Positions 1 through 10,555 of a stretch of DNA of 64,000 nt are shown here, in pieces (within the stretch, counting starts at the first letter, position 1; every line of letters starts with the position of its first letter). The DNA comes from Magnetovibrio blakemorei (lineage in GTDB: Bacteria; Pseudomonadota; Alphaproteobacteria; Rhodospirillales; Magnetovibrionaceae), in assembly GCF_001746755.1 (NCBI RefSeq), contig NZ_MCGG01000078.1, positions 96,858 to 160,857 of the forward strand, written 5' to 3'. The notes beneath the pieces are model-generated. The model saw nothing but the letters and a program-made list of their open reading frames with translations. It was not told the origin of the DNA and made no database searches. A program made the translations under genes and the position numbers.

Positions 1-1344
1 AGGTTTGCCCAAAAGCGGCACGGACGCATACGAAGCACCGCCCAGCAACACCAAGCCTTGGGGTGTTTGCCAATCCATCTGATCAAAGCTGCGGCATTTG
101 GGACAATGAGCCGACCATTTGGCTTCCACGTGGCCGCAATCGGAACACACCCACGCCGGATCGGCGCTGGCGGATGCGGCGCGCGCCAACCAGTGGCGCA
201 CCTGGTCTTTGTCGCCGTGTTCTTGGTCTTCCAGGTCGGCCATCATGGTGAACACCTTGCGGCTTTGACAACCCGCTTCCAGCGCGGCGCCCAGATGGGT
301 GCGCGCCTGACCCCACAATTGCGCCTGCAAAGCCGCTTCGGCGACAACCATGTGGCCATCAATAGAGGCGGACTTCAAGGCCAGCAGTTTTTGTGCGGCG
401 GTCACTTTTTTGAGGCCGTCATCGGCCGAATCCGCCCGATAATACAGCACCGCCAAATCGGGATGAGGTTTTAAGGCCCAGGCCTTTTCCACCACCTGTG
501 AGGCTTTGTGCTTGTCGCCGCGGTTTAAATACAAGGTGGCCAAGCGCAGCGCCGCCGCCGTCAACGCGGTGTCCAAAGACACGGCTTTTTCCGCCAGTTT
601 AAGCGCTTTCACCGGATCGCCCGCACGCTCCGCTTCTTGGCTTTCGCCCAACGCCACAATGGCTTGACGGTGACGGGTGTCGCCTTGGCTGATGGCCGTT
701 AGCTTGCCCGCGTGGCTCAACGCCTCGCCCGCCGCCGCCCATGTCCCCGCCCGGGATTCCAGTTCGAACAGCGTCTCGGCCAACCATTCGCTTTTGGGTT
801 TCAGCGCCTGGGCGCGCCGCGCCAGCGCCAGCGCCGCTTCATCATCGCCGCGCTTGACCGCTTGATTCAACAGGCCGCGCAGGCCTAAAAATTCCATTTC
901 CGGTTCGTCCAGCATGGCGACAAAAAAGCGTTCTGCGGCCGTTTCATCGCCGCCCAGCTGGGCCGATTGCGCCTTCAACAGCAACGTCAAAGGCGGCTCG
1001 CCCAACAGGCCGTCGGCCTTGTGCACTTGGCGCGCGGATTCTTCGCCGTCACCTGCGGCCACCGCAACCATGCCTTTGGTCAGCGCCTTATAGCCATTGC
1101 GCGAACGCCGTTCGCGATACATATCGACCAATTGCCCCGGCGCACGGGTTAAAAACAGCCAAAAACGATACACCAACGCCGCCACAACGACCAAAATCGC
1201 CACGCCGCCGACCAGCACCCCGGCACTGGTTTCAATTTGCCAACCGCCCCAGTTGAGGCTGACGGCACCGGGGTTGTTGCTCACCCAAATGAGCCCCCAA
1301 GCCAGAGCCGCAACGGCCACCAAAAAGGAAATGAGACGCAGCAT
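1..1344 (-). CDS. hemY: HemY-like TPR inner-membrane protein (3' end outside window)
   Basis: Reading leftwards from the ATG at 1344, 448 codons stay open to the window edge, so the C-terminal end is missing. Two hydrophobic segments lie near residues 3-25 and 38-62, followed by helical TPR-like repeats; this is the layout of HemY, the membrane protein encoded in hemCD operons of many proteobacteria. It is not the protoporphyrinogen oxidase also called HemY. Near the visible C-terminus (bases 91-147) there is a CxxC...HCPxC motif resembling the rubredoxin-type metal site of LapB. The start sits 10 bp after the mitofilin stop, with a GAGG-type ribosome site overlapping that stop, so the two are probably cotranscribed. 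Its exact biochemical role in haem synthesis is unsettled in the family. Confidence 0.9.
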   Translation of the reverse strand, partial: MLRLISFLVAVAALAWGLIWVSNNPGAVSLNWGGWQIETSAGVLVGGVAILVVVAALVYRFWLFLTRAPGQLVDMYRERRSRNGYKALTKGMVAVAAGDGEESARQVHKADGLLGEPPLTLLLKAQSAQLGGDETAAERFFVAMLDEPEMEFLGLRGLLNQAVKRGDDEAALALARRAQALKPKSEWLAETLFELESRAGTWAAAGEALSHAGKLTAISQGDTRHRQAIVALGESQEAERAGDPVKALKLAEKAVSLDTALTAAALRLATLYLNRGDKHKASQVVEKAWALKPHPDLAVLYYRADSADDGLKKVTAAQKLLALKSASIDGHMVVAEAALQAQLWGQARTHLGAALEAGCQSRKVFTMMADLEDQEHGDKDQVRHWLARAASASADPAWVCSDCGHVEAKWSAHCPKCRSFDQMDWQTPQGLVLLGGASYASVPLLGKP

Positions 1345-1354
1345 GTTGTTCCCC

Positions 1355-2631
1355 TCACGCGCCGCCCGTGGCCGCAAGGGCCGCGAGCGCATGATTGTGG
1401 AGCGCCTGTAAAGCGTCTTGGATGTTCACCCGCGCCTGGGCCGCATTGTGCCAAGCGCGTAAGGCATCCGCCTCAACGCCGCCAATGGGGGTTAACGCCG
1501 CCACCGCCGTTTTCAGATCTTTTTTGTCCAAAGCCTGATCCGCAATGGCCAAGGCGCGTTCGACTGGATCGTCGATGCGGGCCGGATCGGTTTGACGCAC
1601 GGACACCAGATTGGACATGGCACGTTGAACCTCACCCCACCAGCCGGGCGCTGCGATTGACTGTGAACCTTCATCACCGTACCCGCGACGCCGTTGAACT
1701 GTTCGCTCAAGGTGTCTTGTGTGGGCACGCCCACGTCGCCATAAGCGCGCAAAATGTCGAGGGCGGCAGCCACCACCGGGTCTTTACCGCCGATGCGCTC
1801 CAGCGCGTCAAGCGCGGTGGAAAACGGTTGCGCGCTTTCGGCTTGGGTTGCCAATTGGGTCACCGACAGCACCAAGGCCTGGGCCGAAGCGCTGGGGTCT
1901 GCCACCCCGCGCGGCGCACTTTCCAGGCGTTTGATGCGGGCGTTTAAAGCCTTAACTTCATCGCGCAACTCCGCGATCACTTGGGCAAGTTTGCCCGATG
2001 TATCGTCTTTGGTGATTTTGTTCGCGACGGACGACGTGGCCTTCAGCTGATCTTCCAGCGCGTCCATGCGTTCGTTCAAGCGACGTTCAAATAGTGTCGA
2101 AACCGCCATCACGGGCAAGGCGTCGCTGCTCTGTTGTGCCGGCTCAGTGACGGCAGGTGCATTGGGTTTGTCCGCACCGATAAAATCGGCAGCGCTTTGG
2201 GGCGCAAATTGGGGCGCGGCCGGCGTCGCGTTTTGATCGACGGGCGGTGTTGGCTTTGCCAGCGATAAATCGGTCGGCGCGTATTGGGGTTCCAATGCGG
2301 GAGCAGACGCGGGACTGGATGCGGGTGCGGGCGGACGTTTTTCTGTTTGACGGGCTTCGGACGGCAAGGTCGGCTGGGTCGGGCGCGATTGCAGGCCCAA
2401 CATGGTTTGCGCCTTTTGCAGCATCGGCGTCACGGTTGAGCCGATATAAGGCCACGCGGCATAGGTGCCGCCGCCCGCCAGCAAGGCAAAAGCCAAAAAC
2501 CACACCAAACCAGCGCCGCCGGGCTTATCTTGGCGATCTTGCTTGGCAGGATTTGACGACAAGTTTGCCGCGGCCAACTCTTCCATATTCAAGACCTCGG
2601 CGTCCGGATTTTTGTGTTCGTTGTCGGTCAT
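1355..2631 (-). pseudogene. Mitofilin-domain inner-membrane protein, frame broken once
   Basis: From the ATG at 2631 the protein has a disordered acidic N-terminus, one membrane segment near residues 44-66, a proline/alanine-rich linker and a coiled coil. This is the layout of bacterial mitofilin-domain (Mic60-like, HemX-related) proteins. The first frame loses homology after codons around 1671-1676 and stops at 1513. The rest of the domain continues in another frame and stops at 1355. Adding one base at about 1673 would join the halves into a protein of about 425 residues, normal for the family. It lies between hemD and hemY, the usual alphaproteobacterial position. The break may be a real one-base deletion or a sequence error; the sequence alone cannot decide. 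Confidence 0.75.
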
Positions 2632-2707
2632 GGGCAGATCGAGTCCCCAAAATGGTGCAAGAAATGGCGCAAAATATAAAGGTATGGGTCTATAGAGATA
2701 AGGTCTA

Positions 2708-3412
2708 TCACATGTTGAGCAATGCCAAAAGAGAAGCTTGATCGGGCTTTACCGCGATCCGAATATCTTTCCACTTCAGCGCGCGCACGTTTTGCGCTAC
2801 CGGGTCGCTGAGACAAAATGCGGTTATACCTGTGAGATGCGCAGCCAGACCCGCCTTGTCAACCAAGGCGGCGAACGCCGCCCCGGTGCGCGGCGAAAAC
2901 AGCAACACACCGTCCAGGGTGCCCTCTAACATTTCCGTGCGCACAATTTCGGGCAAAACATCCGCTTTTACGGCCTCGTACAAAACTTCGCGGCGATACA
3001 CAAAGCCTTCGGCTTCCAGCAAGCCTGCCAGATCCCCCGCCACTTTGGTGCTGGCGGGATGCAACAGGGGGCCTTGTTTCGGGTCCAAGATCTTGATCAC
3101 CAAAGCGGCCAAGGCCTCCACGTCCCCCGCCGCACTTTTCACCGTCTCAAAACCCAGTGCCAAGGCTTCGCGCGCGGTGGCATCGCCGACACACAACGCC
3201 GGTACGTCGCGTACGGCTGAGCGCGCCGCAAAGGCCCGCGCCCCATTGGCCGAGGTCAGCACCAAAGCCTGTACATCCGCCATTTCCAGCTCGACCCCGC
3301 CGAGAATGCGGATGTCCAAAAGCGGCGCCAAAACGCCCTCGTGGCCTTGGCTTTTGAGAGCCGCCAAAAGGGATTTTGCATCCTCAGCGGGACGGGTCAC
3401 CAAGACGCGCAT
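2708..3412 (-). CDS. hemD: Uroporphyrinogen-III synthase
   Basis: Cyclises hydroxymethylbilane to uroporphyrinogen III in cytoplasmic tetrapyrrole synthesis. The protein is about 234 residues, normal for HemD, and opens with the typical MRVLVTRPAEDA segment followed by two alternating alpha/beta domains. I chose the ATG at 3412 because a GAGG sits about 8 bases upstream; a TTG at 3427 is also in frame. The hemC stop (3424-3426) lies just upstream, so hemC and hemD are translationally close. HemD is poorly conserved in general, so the assignment rests on the N-terminal motif, the length and the hemC neighbour. Confidence 0.93.
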   Translation of the reverse strand: MRVLVTRPAEDAKSLLAALKSQGHEGVLAPLLDIRILGGVELEMADVQALVLTSANGARAFAARSAVRDVPALCVGDATAREALALGFETVKSAAGDVEALAALVIKILDPKQGPLLHPASTKVAGDLAGLLEAEGFVYRREVLYEAVKADVLPEIVRTEMLEGTLDGVLLFSPRTGAAFAALVDKAGLAAHLTGITAFCLSDPVAQNVRALKWKDIRIAVKPDQASLLALLNM

Positions 3413-3423
3413 GGGCGGAACCC

Positions 3424-4521
<1,098 letters not shown>

Positions 4522-4527
4522 TTATAC

Positions 4528-5607
4528 ATGATCGTTTTGGGCATCGAAACCAGTTGTGATGAAACGGCCGCCTCTGTGATCCGGGTGAACGACTCAGATC
4601 TCAACAGCGGCGGTGAAATTTTGTCCGATGTGGTGCTGTCGCAAATCGAGGCGCACCGCCCCTTTGGCGGCATTGTCCCCGAAGTGGCCGCCCGCGCCCA
4701 CTTGGAAAGCGCTGATCTGGTTGTTGAACAGGCCATGAGCGAAGCGGGTTTGCGTTTTGATCAACTGGACGCGGTCGCCGCCACCGGCGGACCGGGACTG
4801 ATCGGCGGCGTCATCGTCGGCGTGATGACCGCCAAGGCCATCGCCGTCGCCCACAATTTGCCGTTTATAGCGGTCAACCATTTGGAAGGCCACGCGTTGA
4901 CCGCACGGCTCACCGACAATGTGGCCTTTCCTTATTTGTTGCTGTTGGTGTCGGGCGGTCACAGCCAGCTTTTGATTGTGCACGGCGTCGGCACCTATAC
5001 CCGCCTGGGCACCACCATTGACGATGCAGTCGGCGAAGCGTTCGACAAATCGGCCAAACTTTTGGGCCTGGGTTATCCGGGTGGTCCGCCTTTGGAAGCC
5101 GCCGCCAAGTTGGGCGATGCCAAGCGGTTTCCTTTGCCCCGACCGCTGCGCGGCAAGCCGGGCTGTCATTTTTCCTTTTCCGGGCTCAAAGCCGCCGTCA
5201 AGCGCACTATTGATGCGCTGCCGCCGGGTGATCTTTTACCCCAAGACGTCTGTGATATGGCCGCCAGTTTTCAAGCCGCCGTGGCCGATGTGATGGCGGA
5301 GCGCACCCGCAATGCCTTGCGTGAATTTCGCACACAATGCCCCGACGGCACCACTTTGGTGGTGGCGGGCGGCGTCGCCGCCAATCAAGCTTTGCGCGCC
5401 AAGTTGGAAAAATTGGTCAAAGCAGAAGGCTTTATTTTGGCTGCCCCACCGCTCAAACACTGTACCGACAACGGCGCGATGATCGCGTGGGCCGGGATCG
5501 AACGGCTGCGGCTGGGACAAACCGACAGCCTTGAGTTTGCCCCCCGGCCGCGTTGGCCGCTAGACCCCGATGCGCCAAAGGCAGAAGGCGCTGGCGTCAA
5601 AGCCTAA
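4528..5607 (+). CDS. tsaD: tRNA N6-adenosine threonylcarbamoyltransferase
   Basis: TsaD transfers the threonylcarbamoyl group to A37 of ANN-decoding tRNAs, working with TsaB and TsaE, which are not seen here. The 359-residue protein starts with [13 protein letters not shown] and carries the metal-binding HLEGH motif (His118, His122). It also has the ASKHA-fold nucleotide motifs, including LVSGGHSQL and [13 protein letters not shown]. Length is typical for the family. It is divergent from hemC, and gpsA follows 83 bp downstream in the same direction. Confidence 0.98.
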   Translation: MIVLGIETSCDETAASVIRVNDSDLNSGGEILSDVVLSQIEAHRPFGGIVPEVAARAHLESADLVVEQAMSEAGLRFDQLDAVAATGGPGLIGGVIVGVMTAKAIAVAHNLPFIAVNHLEGHALTARLTDNVAFPYLLLLVSGGHSQLLIVHGVGTYTRLGTTIDDAVGEAFDKSAKLLGLGYPGGPPLEAAAKLGDAKRFPLPRPLRGKPGCHFSFSGLKAAVKRTIDALPPGDLLPQDVCDMAASFQAAVADVMAERTRNALREFRTQCPDGTTLVVAGGVAANQALRAKLEKLVKAEGFILAAPPLKHCTDNGAMIAWAGIERLRLGQTDSLEFAPRPRWPLDPDAPKAEGAGVKA

Positions 5608-5690
5608 AATTATCACCGCGCTCTTGTACCCCGCGCCCAGAGCGGGCATATAGGTTTAACCCCTTCAGGTCCGAGACAGAGGAAATCACT

Positions 5691-6680
5691 GTGCACACCA
5701 TCGGTATTATTGGAGCAGGCGCGTGGGGCACGGCCCTGGCAACCGCCGTCAGGCGCGCGGGACCAGAGGTTATTCTTCAAGCCCATGAGGCCGAAGTCGC
5801 CCAAGCGATTAACACGAGTCGAGAAAACGCCTCGTTTTTGCCCAGCGTCACCTTGGACCCCGGCATTCACGCCACCCAAGACATTGGGGAAACGGTGCAA
5901 ACGGACGCCGTTCTGCTGGTGGCCCCGGCGCAATTTTTGCGCGCCGTGTGTGAAGCCGCCAAACCGTTTTGGAAGCCTGGCACCCCTGCCATCATCTGCG
6001 CCAAGGGCATTGAACAGGGCAGCTACAAATTGATGTCTGACGTGGTGGATGAAACCTTGGGCGATTTGGCCCCCATCGCGGTTTTATCGGGTCCCACCTT
6101 CGCCATCGAAGTGGCCCGCGATATGCCCACCGCCGTGACGCTCGCTTGCGTTGATGAAAAATTAGGTCAACGATTGTGCGAAAACTTATCAAGCCGCTGT
6201 TTTCGCCCGTATTATTCTTATGACGTGATCGGGGCACAGTTGGGCGGCGCGGTCAAGAACGTGATGGCCATTGCGTGCGGCATCGTTCAAGGCCGGGGCA
6301 TGGGCGACAACGCCCGCGCCGCGTTGATCACCCGCGGATTGGCGGAAATCTCCCGTTTGGGCGAAACATTGGGGGCCGATGAGCACACCCTCATGGGCTT
6401 GTCCGGGTTGGGTGACTTGACGCTGACCTGCAACGCCATGCAATCGCGGAATTTCTCCCTAGGGGTCCAATTGGGACAAGGTCGATCACTTGATGCTATT
6501 TTGGCGGAACGCACTTCGGTGACGGAGGGTGTTTTCACCGCCGCCGCGGTGACCGAACTGGCAAGACGGCTACAGGTCGACATGCCCATCTGCCTGGCCG
6601 TCGATGGCGTGCTCAATCACGGAGTCGATTTGGATGCCATCATCAAGGGCCTGCTCTCTCGCCCCCTCAACATCGAATAA
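5691..6680 (+). CDS. gpsA: Glycerol-3-phosphate dehydrogenase [NAD(P)+]
   Basis: Reduces dihydroxyacetone phosphate to sn-glycerol-3-phosphate for phospholipid synthesis. I place the start at the GTG at 5691: it has an AGAGGA ribosome site just upstream and gives the usual N-terminus, with the NAD(P)-binding GAGAWG at residues 8-13. Reading further upstream only adds unconserved residues. The protein is 329 residues and includes CAKGIE, LSGPTFA and the catalytic-lysine segment VKNVMAIACG. It follows tsaD in the same direction, a frequent alphaproteobacterial order. Confidence 0.97.
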   Translation: MHTIGIIGAGAWGTALATAVRRAGPEVILQAHEAEVAQAINTSRENASFLPSVTLDPGIHATQDIGETVQTDAVLLVAPAQFLRAVCEAAKPFWKPGTPAIICAKGIEQGSYKLMSDVVDETLGDLAPIAVLSGPTFAIEVARDMPTAVTLACVDEKLGQRLCENLSSRCFRPYYSYDVIGAQLGGAVKNVMAIACGIVQGRGMGDNARAALITRGLAEISRLGETLGADEHTLMGLSGLGDLTLTCNAMQSRNFSLGVQLGQGRSLDAILAERTSVTEGVFTAAAVTELARRLQVDMPICLAVDGVLNHGVDLDAIIKGLLSRPLNIE

Positions 6681-6703
6681 TCTTAGTTAAGGATATCTTA
6701 ATA

Positions 6704-6994
6704 ATGCTCTTCGCCATCTTTTGTACCGACAAAAAGGACCATTTGCAGGTCCGTCAAGACAATCGCCCGGCCCATGTTGAGCACCTGAAAGCCATCGGCG
6801 CGCAGCTGATTTTCGCCGGCCCGACGTTAGCTGATGACAATGAGTCCATGAATGGCAGCTTGATTGTGGTCGATTTCGACACCCGCGCCGAAGTCGATGC
6901 CTTTGTGCAACGAGACCCTTACGGCCAGGCCGGTTTGTTTGAAAGCGTGGTCGTGCGACCGTGGAAAAAAGTGCTTCCGCAAGGCCCTGCCTGA
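6704..6994 (+). CDS. YciI family protein
   Basis: A 96-residue protein with the YciI ferredoxin-like fold pattern: an FAIFCTDKKD start, a central AHLxxL-type helix (HVEHLKAIGAQLIFAGP) and the DPYGQAGLFESVVVRPW end. YciI proteins are small and dimeric, and related domains bind substrate through a conserved His/Asp pair. No reaction can be assigned from sequence. It lies 23 bp after gpsA and before the EVE gene in the same direction, so cotranscription is likely. The gpsA-yciI-EVE order recurs in alphaproteobacteria. Confidence 0.9.
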   Translation: MLFAIFCTDKKDHLQVRQDNRPAHVEHLKAIGAQLIFAGPTLADDNESMNGSLIVVDFDTRAEVDAFVQRDPYGQAGLFESVVVRPWKKVLPQGPA

Positions 6995-7059
6995 TGCGCA
7001 GGGATTCTGTCCGTTTTAAGCGGGATGCGAGATTTTAGATTTTGTTAGGATACCGAAAC

Positions 7060-7500
7060 GTGGCCTATTGGTTGATCAAATCTGAACCAAACAGCTGGTC
7101 CTGGGACGATCAGGTCCGCGTCGGCACCGAGCCTTGGACCGGCGTGCGCAATCATCAAGCGGCCAAATACATGAATGCCATGACACGCGGCGACCGGATC
7201 TTCTTTTATCATTCCGTTCAGCAAAAGAGCATCGTCGGCGTGGTCGAAGTGGCGAGGACTGCCTACCCCGATCCCACCGACGACAGCCATCGATTTGTGT
7301 GCGTGGACGTGAAAGCTGTTTCGGCTGTACAACAACCTGTGTCCTTAAGCGCCATCAAATCCAATCCGAAGCTGGAGCACATGCCGCTGCTGCGCCAGTC
7401 GCGTCTTTCGGTTTGTCCGGTCACCGAAGAAGAGTGGGACGAGATTTTGCACATGGCCCACGGATTGGCCCCTCAAACTTCTTCGGGGCGTCCCGCATGA
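7060..7500 (+). CDS. EVE domain-containing protein
   Basis: About 146 residues covering a single EVE (PUA-like) domain: AYWLIKSEP at the N-terminus, then WTGVRNHQAAKYM and GDRIFFYHS. EVE domains form a cage that can hold modified bases in nucleic acids. I chose the GTG at 7060 because TTAGGA sits 9 bases upstream and the family begins with (M)AYWL; a TTG at 7042 is also in frame. The stop overlaps the ATG of the Rieske gene (ATGA), pointing to translational coupling. Confidence 0.92.
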   Translation: MAYWLIKSEPNSWSWDDQVRVGTEPWTGVRNHQAAKYMNAMTRGDRIFFYHSVQQKSIVGVVEVARTAYPDPTDDSHRFVCVDVKAVSAVQQPVSLSAIKSNPKLEHMPLLRQSRLSVCPVTEEEWDEILHMAHGLAPQTSSGRPA

Positions 7501-7844
7501 CAGCCGATCATTCCCCATCCACGCCCCTGTGCCGCCTTGAGGACATTCCCGATAATGGTTCTGCTGGGTTTGTCGTCCCTGTCAATGGCGAAATGGCCCG
7601 TCTACTGGCTGTTCGAAGAGGCTCAATTGTTTATCTTTATATAAATTCCTGCCCGCACACCCATGCGCCGCTGGATTTTACGCCGGGGCAGTTTTTAAAC
7701 CTCGAAAAAACGTTGATTATGTGTTCAAGCCACGGAGCGCTGTTTCGCATTGAAGATGGTCACTGTGTTCAGGGGCCGTGCGCGGGCAATCATTTGACCA
7801 AAGTTGCGTGCTCGGTGCGCAACGATGAGGTTTGGTTGGACTAA
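7497..7844 (+). CDS. Rieske [2Fe-2S] domain protein
   Basis: A 115-residue soluble Rieske-type protein. The cluster ligands are visible as Cys52-x-His54 (CPHTH) and Cys76-x-x-His79 (CSSH), with the normal spacing. It has no membrane anchor and no oxygenase catalytic domain, so it is probably a small electron-transfer or ferredoxin-like component such as those of NirD or ring-hydroxylase type. It overlaps the EVE gene by four bases and is the last gene before the acsA promoter region. No partner oxygenase or reductase is next to it, so its redox partner is unknown. Confidence 0.9.
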   Translation: MTADHSPSTPLCRLEDIPDNGSAGFVVPVNGEMARLLAVRRGSIVYLYINSCPHTHAPLDFTPGQFLNLEKTLIMCSSHGALFRIEDGHCVQGPCAGNHLTKVACSVRNDEVWLD

Positions 7845-7917
7845 AAAAGAGCTTCAAAGCCGTTTTCTTGACTTGCGTCGGCATTTGAATTCCTCAATAA
7901 TATTTTTACGCTGCACT

Positions 7918-7940
7918 GCACAATGCATAGCGTATTGTGC
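7918..7940. promoter_or_regulatory. Inverted repeat in acsA upstream region, possible operator
   Basis: GCACAAT, nine bases, then ATTGTGC form a perfect 7-bp dyad about 120 bp upstream of acsA. A TTGACT that could be a -35 element lies about 50 bp upstream of the dyad. The dyad suits a dimeric regulator, but I cannot name one. Confidence 0.4.
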
Positions 7941-8061
7941 CGTCGGCAGAGCGAGCGGACTTAATCACGCCCAAAACCAAAGCTGCACGCCACCCGGCGC
8001 GACGGTAGGGGAAGATTAAGAATACCCAAAACAGACCTCACCCAGGGAGGGGCTTTAGAAT

Positions 8062-10002
8062 ATGACTGATTCCCACGTTTTTCCGGTACCCGAGCAACTT
8101 GCCAAAGAAGCTTGGGCCGATAACGCCAAGTATCTCGAAATGTACCAGCGCTCCATCGAGGACGCCGAAGGGTTTTGGGGCGAACAAGGCAAGCGCCTTG
8201 ATTGGATCAAGCCGTATACGCAAGTTAAAGACGTCAACTTCAACATTCCCGGCGTATCCATCAAATGGTTCGCTGACGGCACCTTGAACACGTCTGTAAA
8301 CTGCATCGACCGTCACTTGCCCAAACGCGCCAATCAAACGGCGATCATTTGGGAAGGCGATGATCCGGCGGATTCCAAAAACATCACCTATCAAGAATTA
8401 CACGATGAAGTGTGCAAGCTGGCCAATGCGATGAAGGCGCGCGGCGTGAAAAAGGGCGATATCGTTACCCTTTATATGCCGATGATCCCCGAAGCCGCCT
8501 ATGCCATGCTGGCGTGCACGCGCATCGGCGCCATCCACTCCATCGTTTTTGGCGGTTTTTCGCCAGACGCCCTGGCCGGACGCATCAAAGGTGCGGAATC
8601 CAACTGCGTCATCACCGCCGATGAAGGCCTGCGCGGCAAAAAGGGCATTCCGTTGAAAGCCAACGTGGATGCGGCGCTCAAAGGCTGCCCGTCGGTCGAA
8701 ACCGTCTTTGTGGTGAAACGCACCGGCGGAACGATCAATTGGGTCGATGGCCGCGACATTTGGTACGATCAAGCCGTCGCGGGTGAGCCCACCACGTGTG
8801 AGCCGGAAGAAATGAACGCCGAAGACCCCATGTTCATTTTGTACACATCGGGTTCCACCGGCGCGCCGAAGGGTGTTCTCCACACCACGGGCGGCTATTT
8901 GGTCTATGCGTCCATGACCCATCAATACGTTTTTGATTATCACGAAGGCGATGTGTATTGGTGCACCGCGGACGTGGGTTGGGTCACCGGCCACAGCTAC
9001 ATCGTTTACGGTCCGCTGGCCAACGGCGCCACCACGTTGATGTTTGAAGGCGTGCCCAACTATCCCGACACGTCGCGGTTCTGGCAGGTGTGCGACAAGC
9101 ACAAAGTCACCATCTTCTACACCGCGCCCACGGCGATCCGTGCCTTGATGCGCGATGGCGATGGTCCGGTCCAAAAGACCTCTCGTAAGTCATTGCGTTT
9201 GCTGGGGTCGGTGGGTGAACCCATCAACCCCGAAGCGTGGATGTGGTATTACAACGTGGTTGGCGAAGGGCGTTGCCCGATCGTCGACACCTGGTGGCAG
9301 ACCGAAACCGGGGGCATTTTGATTACCCCCTTGCCCGGTGCAACGGCGCTGAAACCCGGTTCCGCCACCCGTCCGTTCTTTGGCGTTCAGCCGCAAATCG
9401 TCGACAGTGAAGGCGTCCCTCTGGAAGGGGCGACGGAAGGAAACCTCTGCATCACCGACAGCTGGCCCGGTCAGATGCGCACCGTGTTTGGCGATCACGA
9501 CCGCTTTGAACAGACCTACTTTTCGACCTATCCCGGCAAGTACTTCACCGGCGACGGCTGTCGTCGTGATGAAGACGGCTATTACTGGATCACCGGGCGC
9601 GTCGATGACGTGATCAACGTGTCCGGTCACCGCATGGGCACCGCCGAAGTCGAAAGCGCTTTGGTTGCCCATGAAAAAGTCGCCGAAGCCGCCGTGGTCG
9701 GTGCGCCCCATGACATCAAGGGCCAGGGCATCTATGTCTATGTCACCTTGAATGCCGGGATTGAACCCACCGATGAGCTCAAAAAAGAACTCGTCACCTG
9801 GGTGCGCAAAGAAATCGGCCCCATCGCTTCACCCGATTGGCTGCAATGGGCGCCAGGTCTGCCCAAAACCCGTTCCGGGAAAATCATGCGCCGCATTTTG
9901 CGCAAGATTGCCGAAAACGAGTTTGGCTCCTTGGGCGACACCTCCACATTGGCCGATCCTTCGGTGGTCGATGACTTGATCGACAACCGCCAAAACCGCT
10001 AA
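8062..10002 (+). CDS. acsA: Acetyl-CoA synthetase
   Basis: Activates acetate to acetyl-CoA through acetyl-AMP in the cytoplasm. The 646-residue length is typical of AMP-forming acetyl-CoA synthetase. The phosphate-binding motif [10 protein letters not shown] is near residue 262. The catalytic lysine, which is acetylated in well-studied homologues, is Lys607 in SGKIMRR. The WWQTETGG motif is also present. GGGAGGGGC lies upstream of the ATG. The gene stands alone, with a 217-bp upstream region holding a dyad and a strong terminator after the stop, so it is probably a monocistronic, separately regulated unit. Confidence 0.98.
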   Translation: MTDSHVFPVPEQLAKEAWADNAKYLEMYQRSIEDAEGFWGEQGKRLDWIKPYTQVKDVNFNIPGVSIKWFADGTLNTSVNCIDRHLPKRANQTAIIWEGDDPADSKNITYQELHDEVCKLANAMKARGVKKGDIVTLYMPMIPEAAYAMLACTRIGAIHSIVFGGFSPDALAGRIKGAESNCVITADEGLRGKKGIPLKANVDAALKGCPSVETVFVVKRTGGTINWVDGRDIWYDQAVAGEPTTCEPEEMNAEDPMFILYTSGSTGAPKGVLHTTGGYLVYASMTHQYVFDYHEGDVYWCTADVGWVTGHSYIVYGPLANGATTLMFEGVPNYPDTSRFWQVCDKHKVTIFYTAPTAIRALMRDGDGPVQKTSRKSLRLLGSVGEPINPEAWMWYYNVVGEGRCPIVDTWWQTETGGILITPLPGATALKPGSATRPFFGVQPQIVDSEGVPLEGATEGNLCITDSWPGQMRTVFGDHDRFEQTYFSTYPGKYFTGDGCRRDEDGYYWITGRVDDVINVSGHRMGTAEVESALVAHEKVAEAAVVGAPHDIKGQGIYVYVTLNAGIEPTDELKKELVTWVRKEIGPIASPDWLQWAPGLPKTRSGKIMRRILRKIAENEFGSLGDTSTLADPSVVDDLIDNRQNR

Positions 10003-10037
10003 GCTTACGCAGCCTAGCGGATACGGCGAAAACAATG

Positions 10038-10071
10038 AAACGGCGGGGTCGTAAAACCCCGCCGTTTTTTT
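10038..10071 (+). terminator. Rho-independent terminator after acsA
   Basis: An 8-bp GC stem (CGGCGGGG/CCCCGCCG) with an 8-base loop is followed by seven T, 36 bp after the acsA stop. Flanking A and T bases lengthen the stem. Confidence 0.93.
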
Positions 10072-10169
10072 ACGTTAAAAAATATTGTGAAATCGCAACA
10101 AAATATGAAAATGGCCTGTTCAGAGCAAATATATAATGCGCTCAACGGGTCTCCAGCTGGCGGTAATGA

Positions 10170-10385
10170 TCAAAAATCCACGCACCGACCATTTTTTTCC
10201 CAATCACCAAAACGAGTCGGATCGGGTCCGTCACGTCCGCCAATTTCTTTCGGTTTTTCAACGGATTGAGGCTTTGATTCGCCATCACAACAGGTGCTGT
10301 CTGGGGCCGTTTCCGGGTCTTTAGCGACGCCATCTGGCGCTTTGGTTTCAGAGGTATCGGCGCGGTTCGTTTTGGGATCGATCAT
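10170..10385 (-). CDS. DUF1674 domain protein (SDHAF4-like)
   Basis: A 71-residue protein whose last 25 residues carry the DUF1674 signature, EIGGR.GPDPTR(F)GDWEKNGRC.DF. Its N-terminal half is low-complexity and charged. The eukaryotic relative SDHAF4 helps assemble flavinated SdhA into succinate dehydrogenase; a similar role here is inferred from the family only, since no sdh genes are in view. It lies divergent from rsmB, a common neighbour of DUF1674 genes in alphaproteobacteria. Several ATG codons are in frame upstream of the domain, so the exact start is not certain. Confidence 0.85.
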   Translation of the reverse strand: MIDPKTNRADTSETKAPDGVAKDPETAPDSTCCDGESKPQSVEKPKEIGGRDGPDPTRFGDWEKNGRCVDF

Positions 10386-10555
10386 AAAAATGGCGTTCCT
10401 TGGGGTTACGCGCGGCGGCGGCGGGAGACCATCCTTTTTGAGGTGGCGTGAACACGTTTCAGTGTAACCCAGCCGTTGCTCGTGGTATAGGGGGGACGCA
10501 CCAGATGGCTTTCGAGCTACTATTACATGACCCCTTTTGACGAGCGCCCCCGTTT

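Noticed and set aside
10087..10333. Short plus- and minus-strand frames overlapping the DUF1674 gene
   Set aside because: They lack the DUF1674 signature carried by the 10170-10385 frame and are explained as shadows.
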